A model generated the notes under the pieces. The model saw nothing but the letters and a program-made list of their open reading frames with translations. It had not been told where the DNA came from and searched no databases. A stretch of DNA of 64,000 nt from Neogemmobacter tilapiae (GTDB lineage: Bacteria; Pseudomonadota; Alphaproteobacteria; Rhodobacterales; Rhodobacteraceae). Below, piece by piece: positions 31,009-39,643 of the stretch (the first letter of the stretch is position 1; each line of letters opens with the position of its first letter). A program made the position numbers and the translations under genes. Where the stretch lies: contig NZ_BMYJ01000004.1 of assembly GCF_014652215.1 (NCBI RefSeq), positions 1 through 64,000 of the forward strand, given 5' to 3'.

Positions 31009-32934
31009 ATGACGGTTCGCGACACGATGGAATTGAAGGAAGAGGCGGTTCGGGCGCAGTATGAGGCGGCTTTGAACCTGCTGACCGGGTTTGACCATGC
31101 GCCCCGGCTGGCGAAACCTATTGCCGAGGCCCCTGCGGCGGAACTGTCCCCCGGCATTGCGGCGCGGCCGCGGTTCCGGTCCACCGTGCCCGGCATGGCG
31201 ACCCGTTCGACGCAGCGGCCCGGCGGGGTGCGGATTGTGGATCGGATCGGCGCTTTGGGCGATGGGCTTTTGTCACCCACGCAATCCAACGTGCTGAACG
31301 CCCTGCGCCGCGCTTTGGCGATTGCCATGGCCATGGGCGAGACATTCGCCGGGGCCACGCCCTTGGCCGAGTTGAAGAAGGCCAATCTGGAAACCCGGCT
31401 GCCCGAGGCGCGGCGGGCGGAGTTTTCCGAACTGCTGGCGGCCGAGGCGCTGGTTTGCCTGCACGCCTTTGCCAACACCACCGCCTTTCTTTTGTCGCCG
31501 CATATGGGCAGTCAGACGGTGGAAATTGGCGCGGTGGAGGAGGTTCTGACCGACAATGCGCCGCTCGCCCTGCAAGGCGCGCTGTGGGAGCTGGATCAAG
31601 ACATCGGGGCCTTGGCGCAAGATGACGCGCGGCTGGTGGCGACGGTGGCGGCCTTTGCCGAGGCGCTGATGGACCGTGCGGCCCAGCGGGCGGAAAGCCT
31701 GCCGAAGGCGGCGGCTTACGCGGCGGCCAGCTGGCGGGTCGAGGCGGATGATCTGACGTTTTCCGGCTTTAAACCCGCACGATCGGCCAAGGGCACGGCC
31801 CTGACCATGACTTTCAAGAAACCCACCGAAGTCGTCGGCAACCATATCGCCAAATATCAGGCCCTGCGCCTGTCAAAAATGCTGATGGCCTATGACTTTG
31901 AACGCAAGCTGAACCCTTTTGCCGAGCTGGGGGGCTTCATCTTTACCTTCATGGGCGATGGCAAACCGGGGACGGGCAAGACCACGCTGATCCAGATGAT
32001 GGCGGGATTGCTGAACGATTACTGCAAGGTGGCGGGCTATGCCTTTCGCTATCAGAACTTTGGCATCGACCAGATTGACAGCTATCAGGGCAAATCGGGG
32101 CAGAATGCCAAGGCGTTCATCGACGCCATTCTTGACCCCGGCGTGATCGGCTTTGGCACTATCGACGACATCGACCAAGTCGCCGGCAAACGCGGCGACC
32201 GGCAGTCCAGCGCGGGGCAGCAAGAGGTGACGGCCGTCCTGATGGGGGCCTTTGCCGGGGCGAATACCGTGGTGCGGGGGAACTGCACCTTTGGGATGTT
32301 CTCGAACTATCCTGAGAATGTGGACGACGCCCTGCGGCAGCGGGCCGGGGCGCGTTTTCTGGTGGATGGGCCGCAAACGCGGGACGATTACATTGATATC
32401 CTGTCGCTTTTGCTGGGGAAGAACCATGCGATCCCCTTGGGCGACCACGATCTGTTTGCCGCGCAGGAAATCAAGAAAGCCGTCGCGGCGAGTTTTGAAG
32501 GGCATGGCGTGCCGCATGAGGATGGCTTGCGGAAGGTCTGGGATCAGGTGGTGGCCTCGGGGCCTTTGGATACGGTGGCCAAGATCGGGGCCTATCTGAA
32601 GGCGATCCAGCAGGCGGATGAGCGGTTCACGGGCCGGGCGGTGAAGAACATCACCGATGCGGTGAAGGTTCGGGCGATGGACTTTGAACTGCCGGATGAA
32701 TGGATGGAACAGCCGGACCTGTTCCTGTTCAAGGGCTATGATGAGAAACTGGCGATGATCCGGGGGCTGATGCAGCCCATCACGGTGGAGATGGTGATCC
32801 AGGAGGTGAACCGCTACGCGGATTCGGAATTCCGCTATGCGGATAAGAGTGATGAGGTGGCGATTCAGGGGATGGTCCGGGATATGGGGCGGATGGACGA
32901 GGCGCGGAGAAGGTATGCGGAGGGGAAGGGGTGA
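31009..32934 (+). CDS. AAA+ ATPase
   Basis: 641 residues. A helical N-terminal half (1-300) precedes one AAA+ module. Walker A is 'GDGKPGTGKTT' (about 316-326), the Walker B region reads 'VIGFGTIDDIDQV' (about 378-390, with two Asp instead of Asp-Glu), and sensor-1/arginine-finger region is 'MFSNYPENVDDALRQRAGARFLVDGP' (about 427-452), similar to FtsH/Vps4-like remodelling ATPases. A helical lid and C-terminal region follow. There is no membrane segment, so it probably acts in the cytoplasm on membrane partners encoded in the same run. Substrate unknown. Confidence 0.8.
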   Translation: MTVRDTMELKEEAVRAQYEAALNLLTGFDHAPRLAKPIAEAPAAELSPGIAARPRFRSTVPGMATRSTQRPGGVRIVDRIGALGDGLLSPTQSNVLNALRRALAIAMAMGETFAGATPLAELKKANLETRLPEARRAEFSELLAAEALVCLHAFANTTAFLLSPHMGSQTVEIGAVEEVLTDNAPLALQGALWELDQDIGALAQDDARLVATVAAFAEALMDRAAQRAESLPKAAAYAAASWRVEADDLTFSGFKPARSAKGTALTMTFKKPTEVVGNHIAKYQALRLSKMLMAYDFERKLNPFAELGGFIFTFMGDGKPGTGKTTLIQMMAGLLNDYCKVAGYAFRYQNFGIDQIDSYQGKSGQNAKAFIDAILDPGVIGFGTIDDIDQVAGKRGDRQSSAGQQEVTAVLMGAFAGANTVVRGNCTFGMFSNYPENVDDALRQRAGARFLVDGPQTRDDYIDILSLLLGKNHAIPLGDHDLFAAQEIKKAVAASFEGHGVPHEDGLRKVWDQVVASGPLDTVAKIGAYLKAIQQADERFTGRAVKNITDAVKVRAMDFELPDEWMEQPDLFLFKGYDEKLAMIRGLMQPITVEMVIQEVNRYADSEFRYADKSDEVAIQGMVRDMGRMDEARRRYAEGKG

Positions 32935-33002
32935 GATGAGCGTTTCACCAACTCACTCGCCAAAACAAAACATCACGATGTCAATCTGATCGAGTACAGC
33001 CG

Positions 33003-34502
33003 ATGACTAGACGAACCATCACGGATGAGGAAATCGGTCTGATCAAGGCAATGCTGCGCAGGGGCATGCGGAATCGAGACATTCAATTTTATTTCAACCG
33101 GCAAGATCGCCCAGTAAATTCTGGAAGGATCACTGGGATCAATGCCGGGGATTATGGCCCAGAGGTGCAAGCGGCGACAGAAGCCGCATTGGACACATTC
33201 CTTGCTGGCTTCGCGCCTGCCGAGGTGGGGGTGGTGATCGAAGCTGGCGCTCCGCGTGAACCGACGTTGGCTGAAAGGGCGTTCGCCCGCTTCGTGCAAC
33301 GTGATGGCGGCTGGTTTCTCGCAGACGGGGAGACCTCGGATCAAGAGTGCAAGGCGCAGTTCGATCCTCGCCGCATGGAGCCAGTCGTTCGTGCGATTGC
33401 TGCAATGGCGAACAATCGGGGCGGCTTTGTTTTCATTGGCGTCCAAGACGCAGATTGCCGTGTAACAGAGATGCCTGACACTGCCTTCCAAGATACCGAC
33501 ATCGTCCGCATCACAGACAAGGTGAAAAGCCTTCTGGCGCCTACGCCAGCCTTTTCCAAGGATGTCATTGAGGTCGGCGGTCAAGCAGTCGGCTTCATTC
33601 ATGTCGAGAAATATTCAACCCCGCCCGTGATCGTGTGCCGTGATGCAAACGGTCTTGAAGACGGAACGATCCTATTCCGCTATGCGGGGCAGTCTGGAAA
33701 GATCAAGTTCGGCGACTTGCTGGCCATGCTGCGCGAACGCGACAGGGCTGCAACGCAGACCTTGTTGGCAAGCGCAACCCGCCTCAGCGAAATTGGCGCG
33801 GATCGGGCATTGATCGTAGATACAGAAAGGGGCGAGTTGGACGCTGGAGCAAAACGTATAGTGATCGACCGCGCCTTGGCCAACCAGCTGGATTTCATTC
33901 GCGAAGGCGAGTTTCAAGAACGCGCCGGGGCACCAGCTTTGCGTCTTATCGGCGATGTTCACGCAGTAGACCCCGAGGGTCAGGTGGTCGAACGGATCGA
34001 GGGGCGGGCACTTGACGCCGACGCGGTTCTGTTTGCCTACCTCGGCCGTGAAGTTGTTCGCGAACCGCTCCAATACATCTGCTTGTCCGCAAAAGTACAA
34101 AGGCAATGGCTGCCCGTCTTTTACTTTGTCCGCCTTGCAGGCGGCGACATCGACGCTGCGATTGCGGCGCTAGATGCAACAAACGCGGTCTATCGCGTCT
34201 CAAAGCAAAACACGCTTGAACGATTAAGAGCACAGCGATCTGCATTTGAACGACCCGGCGGAGCTATCCTTGAAGTGGTGGCAGCCTTGCAGGCCGGGCA
34301 TTTTGACGAACTCCGTCAGGCGTTCAACGACGGGCAGATCGTACGTGGCATTCGTGGCCTGCCTGATGGGTTTGATCCGACCGAGCCGCTTTTCGATCTA
34401 ATTCGAGACATCTATCGGGATGCAGACGATAACGCGAATATCCGAAGTGGCGTTTTCAGTGCAGCCGCTCGCCTCGATGAATTGGAATTCGTAACCCCAT
34501 GA
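33003..34502 (+). CDS. AlbA_2/Schlafen-type protein with N-terminal HTH
   Basis: 499 residues. Residues 1-50 look like a small helix-turn-helix ('EEIGLIKAMLRRGMRNRDIQFYF', 'RITGINAGDYG'). About 115-200 matches AlbA_2 ('QECKAQFDPRR', 'VRAIAAMANNRGGFVFIGVQD'), a nucleic-acid-binding fold shared with Schlafen proteins. The rest is unassigned. Its codon use is less biased than that of its neighbours, and 68 bp separate it from the ATPase gene while it overlaps the next gene by ATGA. It may be a recent insertion within an older operon, perhaps a defence-related cargo gene (inference). Confidence 0.7.
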   Translation: MTRRTITDEEIGLIKAMLRRGMRNRDIQFYFNRQDRPVNSGRITGINAGDYGPEVQAATEAALDTFLAGFAPAEVGVVIEAGAPREPTLAERAFARFVQRDGGWFLADGETSDQECKAQFDPRRMEPVVRAIAAMANNRGGFVFIGVQDADCRVTEMPDTAFQDTDIVRITDKVKSLLAPTPAFSKDVIEVGGQAVGFIHVEKYSTPPVIVCRDANGLEDGTILFRYAGQSGKIKFGDLLAMLRERDRAATQTLLASATRLSEIGADRALIVDTERGELDAGAKRIVIDRALANQLDFIREGEFQERAGAPALRLIGDVHAVDPEGQVVERIEGRALDADAVLFAYLGREVVREPLQYICLSAKVQRQWLPVFYFVRLAGGDIDAAIAALDATNAVYRVSKQNTLERLRAQRSAFERPGGAILEVVAALQAGHFDELRQAFNDGQIVRGIRGLPDGFDPTEPLFDLIRDIYRDADDNANIRSGVFSAAARLDELEFVTP

Positions 34503-35848
34503 AACGCCTCATCACCGCCGGTCTCATGTTCGGCAACCTTGTCGAAATCACCTCGCCCGCCCTCATTGAACGCTACAACCGCGCGCTCAGGCATTTGACG
34601 GGCAAGACGACCCAGCTTCAGGACTTCCACATCGACATCTCCGGCTTTTCCCCCGAAATCGGCGAAGAGCTGAACGACGACCGCTACCTGAACCCCAACG
34701 GCGCCAACCGGCAGTTCATTCTGCTGACCACGGCGCAAAAGGCGGCGCCTTTGCTCAACAGCCAGTTTTCCACCAGCCGGGGCATTCTGCGCCAGTTCAT
34801 CGACCAGAACGAGGCGCAGTTGTTCGCCCTGACCGCCCGCGATGCCGTGGCGGGGGAGTTGCAGGGATCGGTCTTTGGCGTGGACAAGCCGGCGCAGCTT
34901 TTCGACATTCGCAAGATCGTGGTGCAGGCCGACACGATTGGGGGCCATGTGCGCGATGCGGAAAAGCTGGCGGCGCTGATCGAACGGTTTCGGAAAGAGC
35001 CGGATGGCTGGCGGGATGATCTGCTGATGGCGGAAATGATCACGCTGGCGAAGGTGACGGGGGACATTACCCGCGTGCCGATCAGTCTGCCGGAAATGGC
35101 GTTTGAGCAGGGTAATTTCTGGACCAGCCACTTTGGTGGCCTGTATATTTTCCGCAACGTGGCGGTGCCGGGGGTGATCTGCAACCGTCCGGAATCGGAA
35201 CTGGGGCCGATGCCGATTTCGCCGGTGATGGATTTTGCCCAGCGGAATGAGATTGCGGCTTGGCTGGAGCGGAATGAGCTGGTCGAGCCGATCGTGAACG
35301 CGCGGGGCATGGATGCGGCGGCGGTGCTGCGGCAAAAGATGGATTTCATCGTGGTCGAGGCGGCAGAGGCCTTGGCGCTGGATCTGGGCGGGGCGACGCG
35401 GCAGGATCTGCGCAAGATTGCGACGCGGCTGGGGCCTGCGCTGCCGGATGAGTTCAAGGGCTTGGCGGCGCTGCTGGCTTGGGTGGAGCGGGCGGGGGAA
35501 TGGCCGATGATTTCCAGCGAACATCCGGCCTATTTCTATACGCTGCGGTCGCGGGCACACCCGGACCGGGATTTGGTGAATATGCTGCTGGCGGAGCTGG
35601 CACCCTTGGACGTGCGGCAGTTGTTCATCACGCATAAGCAACGGTTCTATGAAGCCTATGCCGGATGGTCGGACCGGAAGCGGCAATTCGTGGTGGATTT
35701 TCTGGCGCGAGAGTATCAGGTGGACAAGCAGGGCGCGCGGGCGGCCTTGTTTGGGCCAGAGCCGGGGATGGATGCGAATGACCGCCCGCCGCCGAAACCG
35801 GCGGTCGATCTGGGGCGGCTGGTGGGGCCATGGGGGGCGATCCGATGA
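34499..35848 (+). CDS. Conserved protein of unknown function (DUF6638-like?)
   Basis: 449 residues starting at ATG 34499, coupled to the AlbA_2 gene. Soluble with no obvious catalytic motif. Blocks: 'MFGNLVEITSPALIERYNRALRHLTG', 'DFHIDISGFSPEIGEEL', 'ANRQFILLTTAQKAAPLLNSQFSTSR', 'ALFGPEPGMDANDRPP'. I believe related proteins are annotated as DUF6638 in Rhodobacteraceae, but cannot verify it. Membership of the same run as the ATPase is its main functional hint. Confidence 0.65.
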   Translation: MKRLITAGLMFGNLVEITSPALIERYNRALRHLTGKTTQLQDFHIDISGFSPEIGEELNDDRYLNPNGANRQFILLTTAQKAAPLLNSQFSTSRGILRQFIDQNEAQLFALTARDAVAGELQGSVFGVDKPAQLFDIRKIVVQADTIGGHVRDAEKLAALIERFRKEPDGWRDDLLMAEMITLAKVTGDITRVPISLPEMAFEQGNFWTSHFGGLYIFRNVAVPGVICNRPESELGPMPISPVMDFAQRNEIAAWLERNELVEPIVNARGMDAAAVLRQKMDFIVVEAAEALALDLGGATRQDLRKIATRLGPALPDEFKGLAALLAWVERAGEWPMISSEHPAYFYTLRSRAHPDRDLVNMLLAELAPLDVRQLFITHKQRFYEAYAGWSDRKRQFVVDFLAREYQVDKQGARAALFGPEPGMDANDRPPPKPAVDLGRLVGPWGAIR

Positions 35849-36123
35849 TGGCATTCTTTCGGCTGGGGCTGCTGTATCTGGTCTTTGCGACGGTGATGTA
35901 TTTCCTGCTGACCGTCTATTTCCGGTCCTTGCGGCGCGAGGCCTTGGAAAAGGAATGGGACGGCGACCCGGCACGCGAAGGGGCAAGTGCGGCGGAACGG
36001 GAGGCGTTCATCGAGGCGGGCGTGGCGGAATGGAAGCACAGTTTCCGGCGGCGGCTGATTTGGCTGGTTTATGTGATCCCGGTCCTTATCATCGGCGTTG
36101 TGATCTATTATGTGAACTGGTGA
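35845..36123 (+). CDS. Small membrane protein with two helices
   Basis: 92 residues from ATG 35845, which overlaps the previous stop. Transmembrane helices lie near 5-25 and 70-90, with a charged middle rich in Glu and Arg. The C-terminus ends 'VIYYVNW'. Function unknown; part of the AAA+ run. Confidence 0.7.
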   Translation: MMAFFRLGLLYLVFATVMYFLLTVYFRSLRREALEKEWDGDPAREGASAAEREAFIEAGVAEWKHSFRRRLIWLVYVIPVLIIGVVIYYVNW

Positions 36124-36139
36124 AACATCGGGGGCGACA

Positions 36140-36805
36140 ATGGCCAGATACTTCCGCATTCTGAAATGGGTGATCCTGTCCCTGATGGCGCTGACCTTGG
36201 TGGCGTTTTTCCATTATGTGCTGCCGCAGCATGATGTGGTGCGGATCACCGATACCAGCACGCAGCGCATTGATATGGGCGAAAACTCGCTGTTCTGGGC
36301 GGCGGCGGATTTGGGGACGGATGCGACGCAGACAACGCGGGATGTGAAGTTCATTGCGACGATCCAGCCAAACGGTAAGCCGATGGTTTACCGGAACGAG
36401 GATACGGGCTGGATCTGGCCGCCCTATTTCAAATTCGACAGCTATAATGTGCAGGCCGAAGCGTCGGATCTGAAATCGACGGCGGAAGCGCCGAAATGGG
36501 TGATGATCACGCATTACGGCTGGCGGAACGAATGGTTCACGATTTTCCCGAATGCGGTGTCAGTCAAGGCCGTTGAGGGGCCGGATGTGACGGTGTTTCC
36601 TTGGGTGAACATCGTGATCCTGTCCGGGCTTTTGGCGATCCTGTTCATGCTGTGGCGGATGTGGGCGCAGTTCAAGGAACGCACGATTGACCCGACGATT
36701 GACGCGGTGGATGCCCGCGCCGATGCGATGGCGGACAGCGCAAGGGGCTTTGGCGGGCGGATTTCGGCCTGGCTGGGCACTTGGCGGGCGAAGCCGCGCA
36801 AGTAG
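36140..36805 (+). CDS. DUF1523 family membrane protein
   Basis: 221 residues. An N-terminal transmembrane anchor (about 8-28) is followed by a periplasmic domain with the DUF1523 signature ('FHYVLPQHDVVRITDTSTQR', 'MVYRNEDTGWIWPPYFKFDS', 'THYGWRNEWFTIFPNAVSV'). A second transmembrane helix (about 154-176) precedes a cytoplasmic tail. The family is typical of alphaproteobacteria and uncharacterised. It is the last gene of the AAA+ run. Confidence 0.85.
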   Translation: MARYFRILKWVILSLMALTLVAFFHYVLPQHDVVRITDTSTQRIDMGENSLFWAAADLGTDATQTTRDVKFIATIQPNGKPMVYRNEDTGWIWPPYFKFDSYNVQAEASDLKSTAEAPKWVMITHYGWRNEWFTIFPNAVSVKAVEGPDVTVFPWVNIVILSGLLAILFMLWRMWAQFKERTIDPTIDAVDARADAMADSARGFGGRISAWLGTWRAKPRK

Positions 36806-36920
36806 CGACACGATGCTGGTTAGAGCCCTGTGGCATCGGTGATGCCGGTTCCAATCAGGAGCCTTGACCCAATTTTTCCTTGCTATAACGTTTTAGGATG
36901 GCGTTAAAGCTGGGGGCGGG

Positions 36921-38402
36921 ATGGTCAGACTGACAACCGATGTGCGTGGGAAGCTGGCGGATGTTTGGGTGGGGTTGGATGCGGGCGAAACCGTGACCAT
37001 CACCCTGAACGCCAAGGGGCAGTTGCAGAACAGTGTTGATGGGCTGGTGGCCGGGAACCTGCGGCAGCTTTATGTCTCGGTCCGGGGCGAAGGGGCGGCC
37101 CTTGTGACCGGGGGGCGCTATGCGGACAATCTGACTGGTGGTGTCGGCGATGACGTTTTGCGCGGCGGCGATGGGAATGACGTGCTCTATGGCGGTTATG
37201 CCAGCTTTTATTGGGACAATGGCCAACAACGCTATGTCCGACCCAATGCGGGGGCCGACAAGATTTTTGGCGGGGCGGGGGCCGATTTTCTGACCGGCGC
37301 AGCGGCGGCCACGCTTTATGGTGGGGCGGGCGACGACCTGATGGATTGTGTCGCCGCCGATGGCCCGAAGGGCGCTTTGTATGGTGGCAGGGGCAATGAT
37401 GTTCTTTCCGCCAGCTTTGGCGATGTGGCCACGGCGTTTCATTTCGAGGGCGGGCAGGGAACCGATGCGCTGCTGCTTGATTTTCGCGGATCGGCGGCTG
37501 CGGGCTATCCGCAGGGGCCGCAGGTCGTGGATTTTGCGGCGGCGCGGGGCGGAGTTCTGCGGATCGGCGGTTTGGAGGCATCGGGCTTTGAACGGCTTAT
37601 CTTTGCCGGAAGCGATCAGGCCGATCAGGTGAAAGGCGGGGCGCTGGGCGATATTCTGCGCGGCGAAGAAGGCGCGGATCACTTGCTGGGCGGCGGCGGG
37701 AACGATGTTTTCCTATGGAAGCATCAATCCTTTTCCGACAGTGATGGCGCCGATTATCTGGATGGGCAGGCAGGGCTGGATCAGCTTCGGATCGACTGGC
37801 GGTCGGCGGACGGGCTTTTGGTGACCCTGACCGCAGAGGGCGATGTGCAGTCCAGCATCCCGGGCTTCACCGCCAAAGGGATCGAGGCGCTGCGCATTCA
37901 GGGCGATGTTGGCCATGACACGATGATGGGCGCCCGCGGGAATGACACGTTCTGGGGCTCGCTGGGGGATGATCTGCTATCGGGTGGCGGGGGGGACGAT
38001 CATCTGATCGTCGGGCTAGGCCATGACACCGTGATGGGGGGGCGCGGCGCGGATCTGTTCCTGTTCAACGGGCAAGAGACGACGACCATCAGTGACTTCG
38101 TCTCGGGGCAGGACAAGATCGTGCTGAACCCGATCTGGGGGGGCAAAGCGGGTGCTTTGGCGGCGGGGACATTTCGCTTGGGCAAGCTGGCGCAAGATGC
38201 GGATGACCGGCTGATCTATGACCGGGCGCGTGGGCAATTGTGGCTTGATGCGGATGGCAATCGCGCCGGGCAGGCGGTCTTGCTGGCCCAGTTAAAGGAA
38301 GGGGCGGCGCTGACGGGGGCGGATATCCGATTGCTGACGCATTGGGACGGTCTATATCCGCATATCCCCGATGCGTTGAAACCCATCTGGTCGATTTTCT
38401 GA
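36921..38402 (+). CDS. RTX calcium-binding secreted protein
   Basis: 493 residues from ATG 36921 with GGGGGCGGG directly before it. RTX nonapeptides occur in several blocks: about 70-95 ('GGVGDDVLRGGDGNDVLYGG'), 110-140, 235-260 and 330-380 ('GSLGDDLLSGGGGDDHL'). The C-terminal 95 residues ('ISDFVSGQDKIVLNP', 'DADDRLIYDRARGQLWLDADG') match type I secretion substrates. No catalytic domain is recognised. It differs from the other two RTX proteins in lacking an enzymatic or adhesin module. Confidence 0.8.
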   Translation: MVRLTTDVRGKLADVWVGLDAGETVTITLNAKGQLQNSVDGLVAGNLRQLYVSVRGEGAALVTGGRYADNLTGGVGDDVLRGGDGNDVLYGGYASFYWDNGQQRYVRPNAGADKIFGGAGADFLTGAAAATLYGGAGDDLMDCVAADGPKGALYGGRGNDVLSASFGDVATAFHFEGGQGTDALLLDFRGSAAAGYPQGPQVVDFAAARGGVLRIGGLEASGFERLIFAGSDQADQVKGGALGDILRGEEGADHLLGGGGNDVFLWKHQSFSDSDGADYLDGQAGLDQLRIDWRSADGLLVTLTAEGDVQSSIPGFTAKGIEALRIQGDVGHDTMMGARGNDTFWGSLGDDLLSGGGGDDHLIVGLGHDTVMGGRGADLFLFNGQETTTISDFVSGQDKIVLNPIWGGKAGALAAGTFRLGKLAQDADDRLIYDRARGQLWLDADGNRAGQAVLLAQLKEGAALTGADIRLLTHWDGLYPHIPDALKPIWSIF

Positions 38403-38504
38403 ATTGGGGCGATGTTTGACCGAAAGGTCAAAAAATATCAGCCGCGCGGCTTGCGAAATGCGGCGTCCCCGTGCAGTTTGGCTAGGTGAACGGGGGGGAA
38501 GCCC

Positions 38505-39497
38505 ATGCAGACCATGACGGATAACCCGATGCGGACGCAATTGCCGCAAGTGGCCCATGCGCGGAACCCCGGCATGGCGCTGGATCTGGATTGGGTGGCG
38601 GCGGTGCAGGCCAACACCTCGGCCATCGAACGGCGGGCGGCGAGCTTGCCGGGGCGACGGTCGGTGAAAAAGGAATTTCAGGCGGCGTGGCTGTTGAAGG
38701 CGATCAGCCTGATCGACCTGACGACTTTGTCGGGCGATGATACGGTGGGCCGCGTCCAGCGGCTGTGCGCAAAAGCGCGGCAGCCGGTTCGGGCGGAAAT
38801 GCTGGAGGCCCTGGGGATGCCGGGCCTGACGACAGGCGCGGTTTGTGTCTATCACGAGATGGTGGAAACCGCCGTGCGGGCGCTGGAGGGGACGAATATC
38901 CCGGTGGCGGCGGTCAGCACTGGGTTTCCGGCGGGGCTGTCGCCGTTTCATCTGCGGATCGCGGAAATTGGCGAGAGCGTGAAGGCAGGGGCGCGGGAAA
39001 TCGACATCGTGATTTCGCGGCGTCATGCGCTGACGGGCAACTGGCAGGCGCTATATGGCGAAATGGCGGAAATGCGGGCGGCCTGCGGCGAGGCGCATGT
39101 GAAGGCTATTTTGGCGACGGGCGAACTGGGTTCGTTGCGGAACGTGGCGCGGGCGTCTTTGGTTTGCATGATGGCTGGGGCGGATTTCATCAAGACCTCG
39201 ACCGGCAAGGAATCGGTGAACGCGACCTTGCCGGTGTCCTTGGTGATGATCCGGGCGATCCGGGAGTATGAGGCGCGGACGGGGTTCAAGGTGGGCTACA
39301 AACCGGCGGGTGGGATTGCCAAGGCCAAGGATGCCTTGGTTTACCTTTCGTTGATGAAGGACGAATTGGGCCATCCTTGGCTGCAACCGGACCTGTTCCG
39401 CTTTGGGGCCTCGTCGCTGTTGGGCGATATTGAGCGGCAGTTGGAACACCATCTGACGGGGCGTTATTCGGCGGGCTACCGCCATGCGATGGGGTAG
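38505..39497 (+). CDS. deoC: Deoxyribose-phosphate aldolase
   Basis: 330 residues, the longer DeoC type. It cleaves 2-deoxyribose 5-phosphate to acetaldehyde and glyceraldehyde 3-phosphate in deoxynucleoside catabolism. Seen: 'LIDLTTLSGDDT', 'AVSTGFPAG', 'EIDIVISR', 'VKAILATGEL' and the Schiff-base strand 'DFIKTSTGKE'; a second conserved Lys lies in 'VGYKPAGGI'. Followed after a palindromic repeat by an aldehyde dehydrogenase that may oxidise the acetaldehyde. Confidence 0.9.
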   Translation: MQTMTDNPMRTQLPQVAHARNPGMALDLDWVAAVQANTSAIERRAASLPGRRSVKKEFQAAWLLKAISLIDLTTLSGDDTVGRVQRLCAKARQPVRAEMLEALGMPGLTTGAVCVYHEMVETAVRALEGTNIPVAAVSTGFPAGLSPFHLRIAEIGESVKAGAREIDIVISRRHALTGNWQALYGEMAEMRAACGEAHVKAILATGELGSLRNVARASLVCMMAGADFIKTSTGKESVNATLPVSLVMIRAIREYEARTGFKVGYKPAGGIAKAKDALVYLSLMKDELGHPWLQPDLFRFGASSLLGDIERQLEHHLTGRYSAGYRHAMG

Positions 39498-39505
39498 GGC
39501 AATGC

Positions 39506-39625
39506 CCCCCCTCCCCATCCCTCCCCCACGGGGGGGGGGGGGAGGGGGGCACTTCGTTCCCGGCGAAGTGAGACGGAAATTCGGGGCCTCCCCTCCCCTC
39601 GTGGGAGGGGCCGGGGGAGGGGGCC
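39506..39625. repeat. GC-palindromic intergenic repeat, copy B
   Basis: Composite of CCCTCCCCCAC...GGGGG palindromes and the imperfect half CCCTCCCCTC-GTG-GGAGGGG, as in copies A and C. It separates deoC from the ALDH gene. An internal ACTTCG..CGAAGT hairpin is also present. Confidence 0.75.
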
Positions 39626-39643
39626 AGACTTCGGAGAATGAGA

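Noticed and set aside
38415-38432. TTTGACC-GAAA-GGTCAAA hairpin after the third RTX gene as a terminator
   Set aside because: The stem is followed by A residues rather than a T-run on the plus strand, and no minus-strand gene needs a terminator here.
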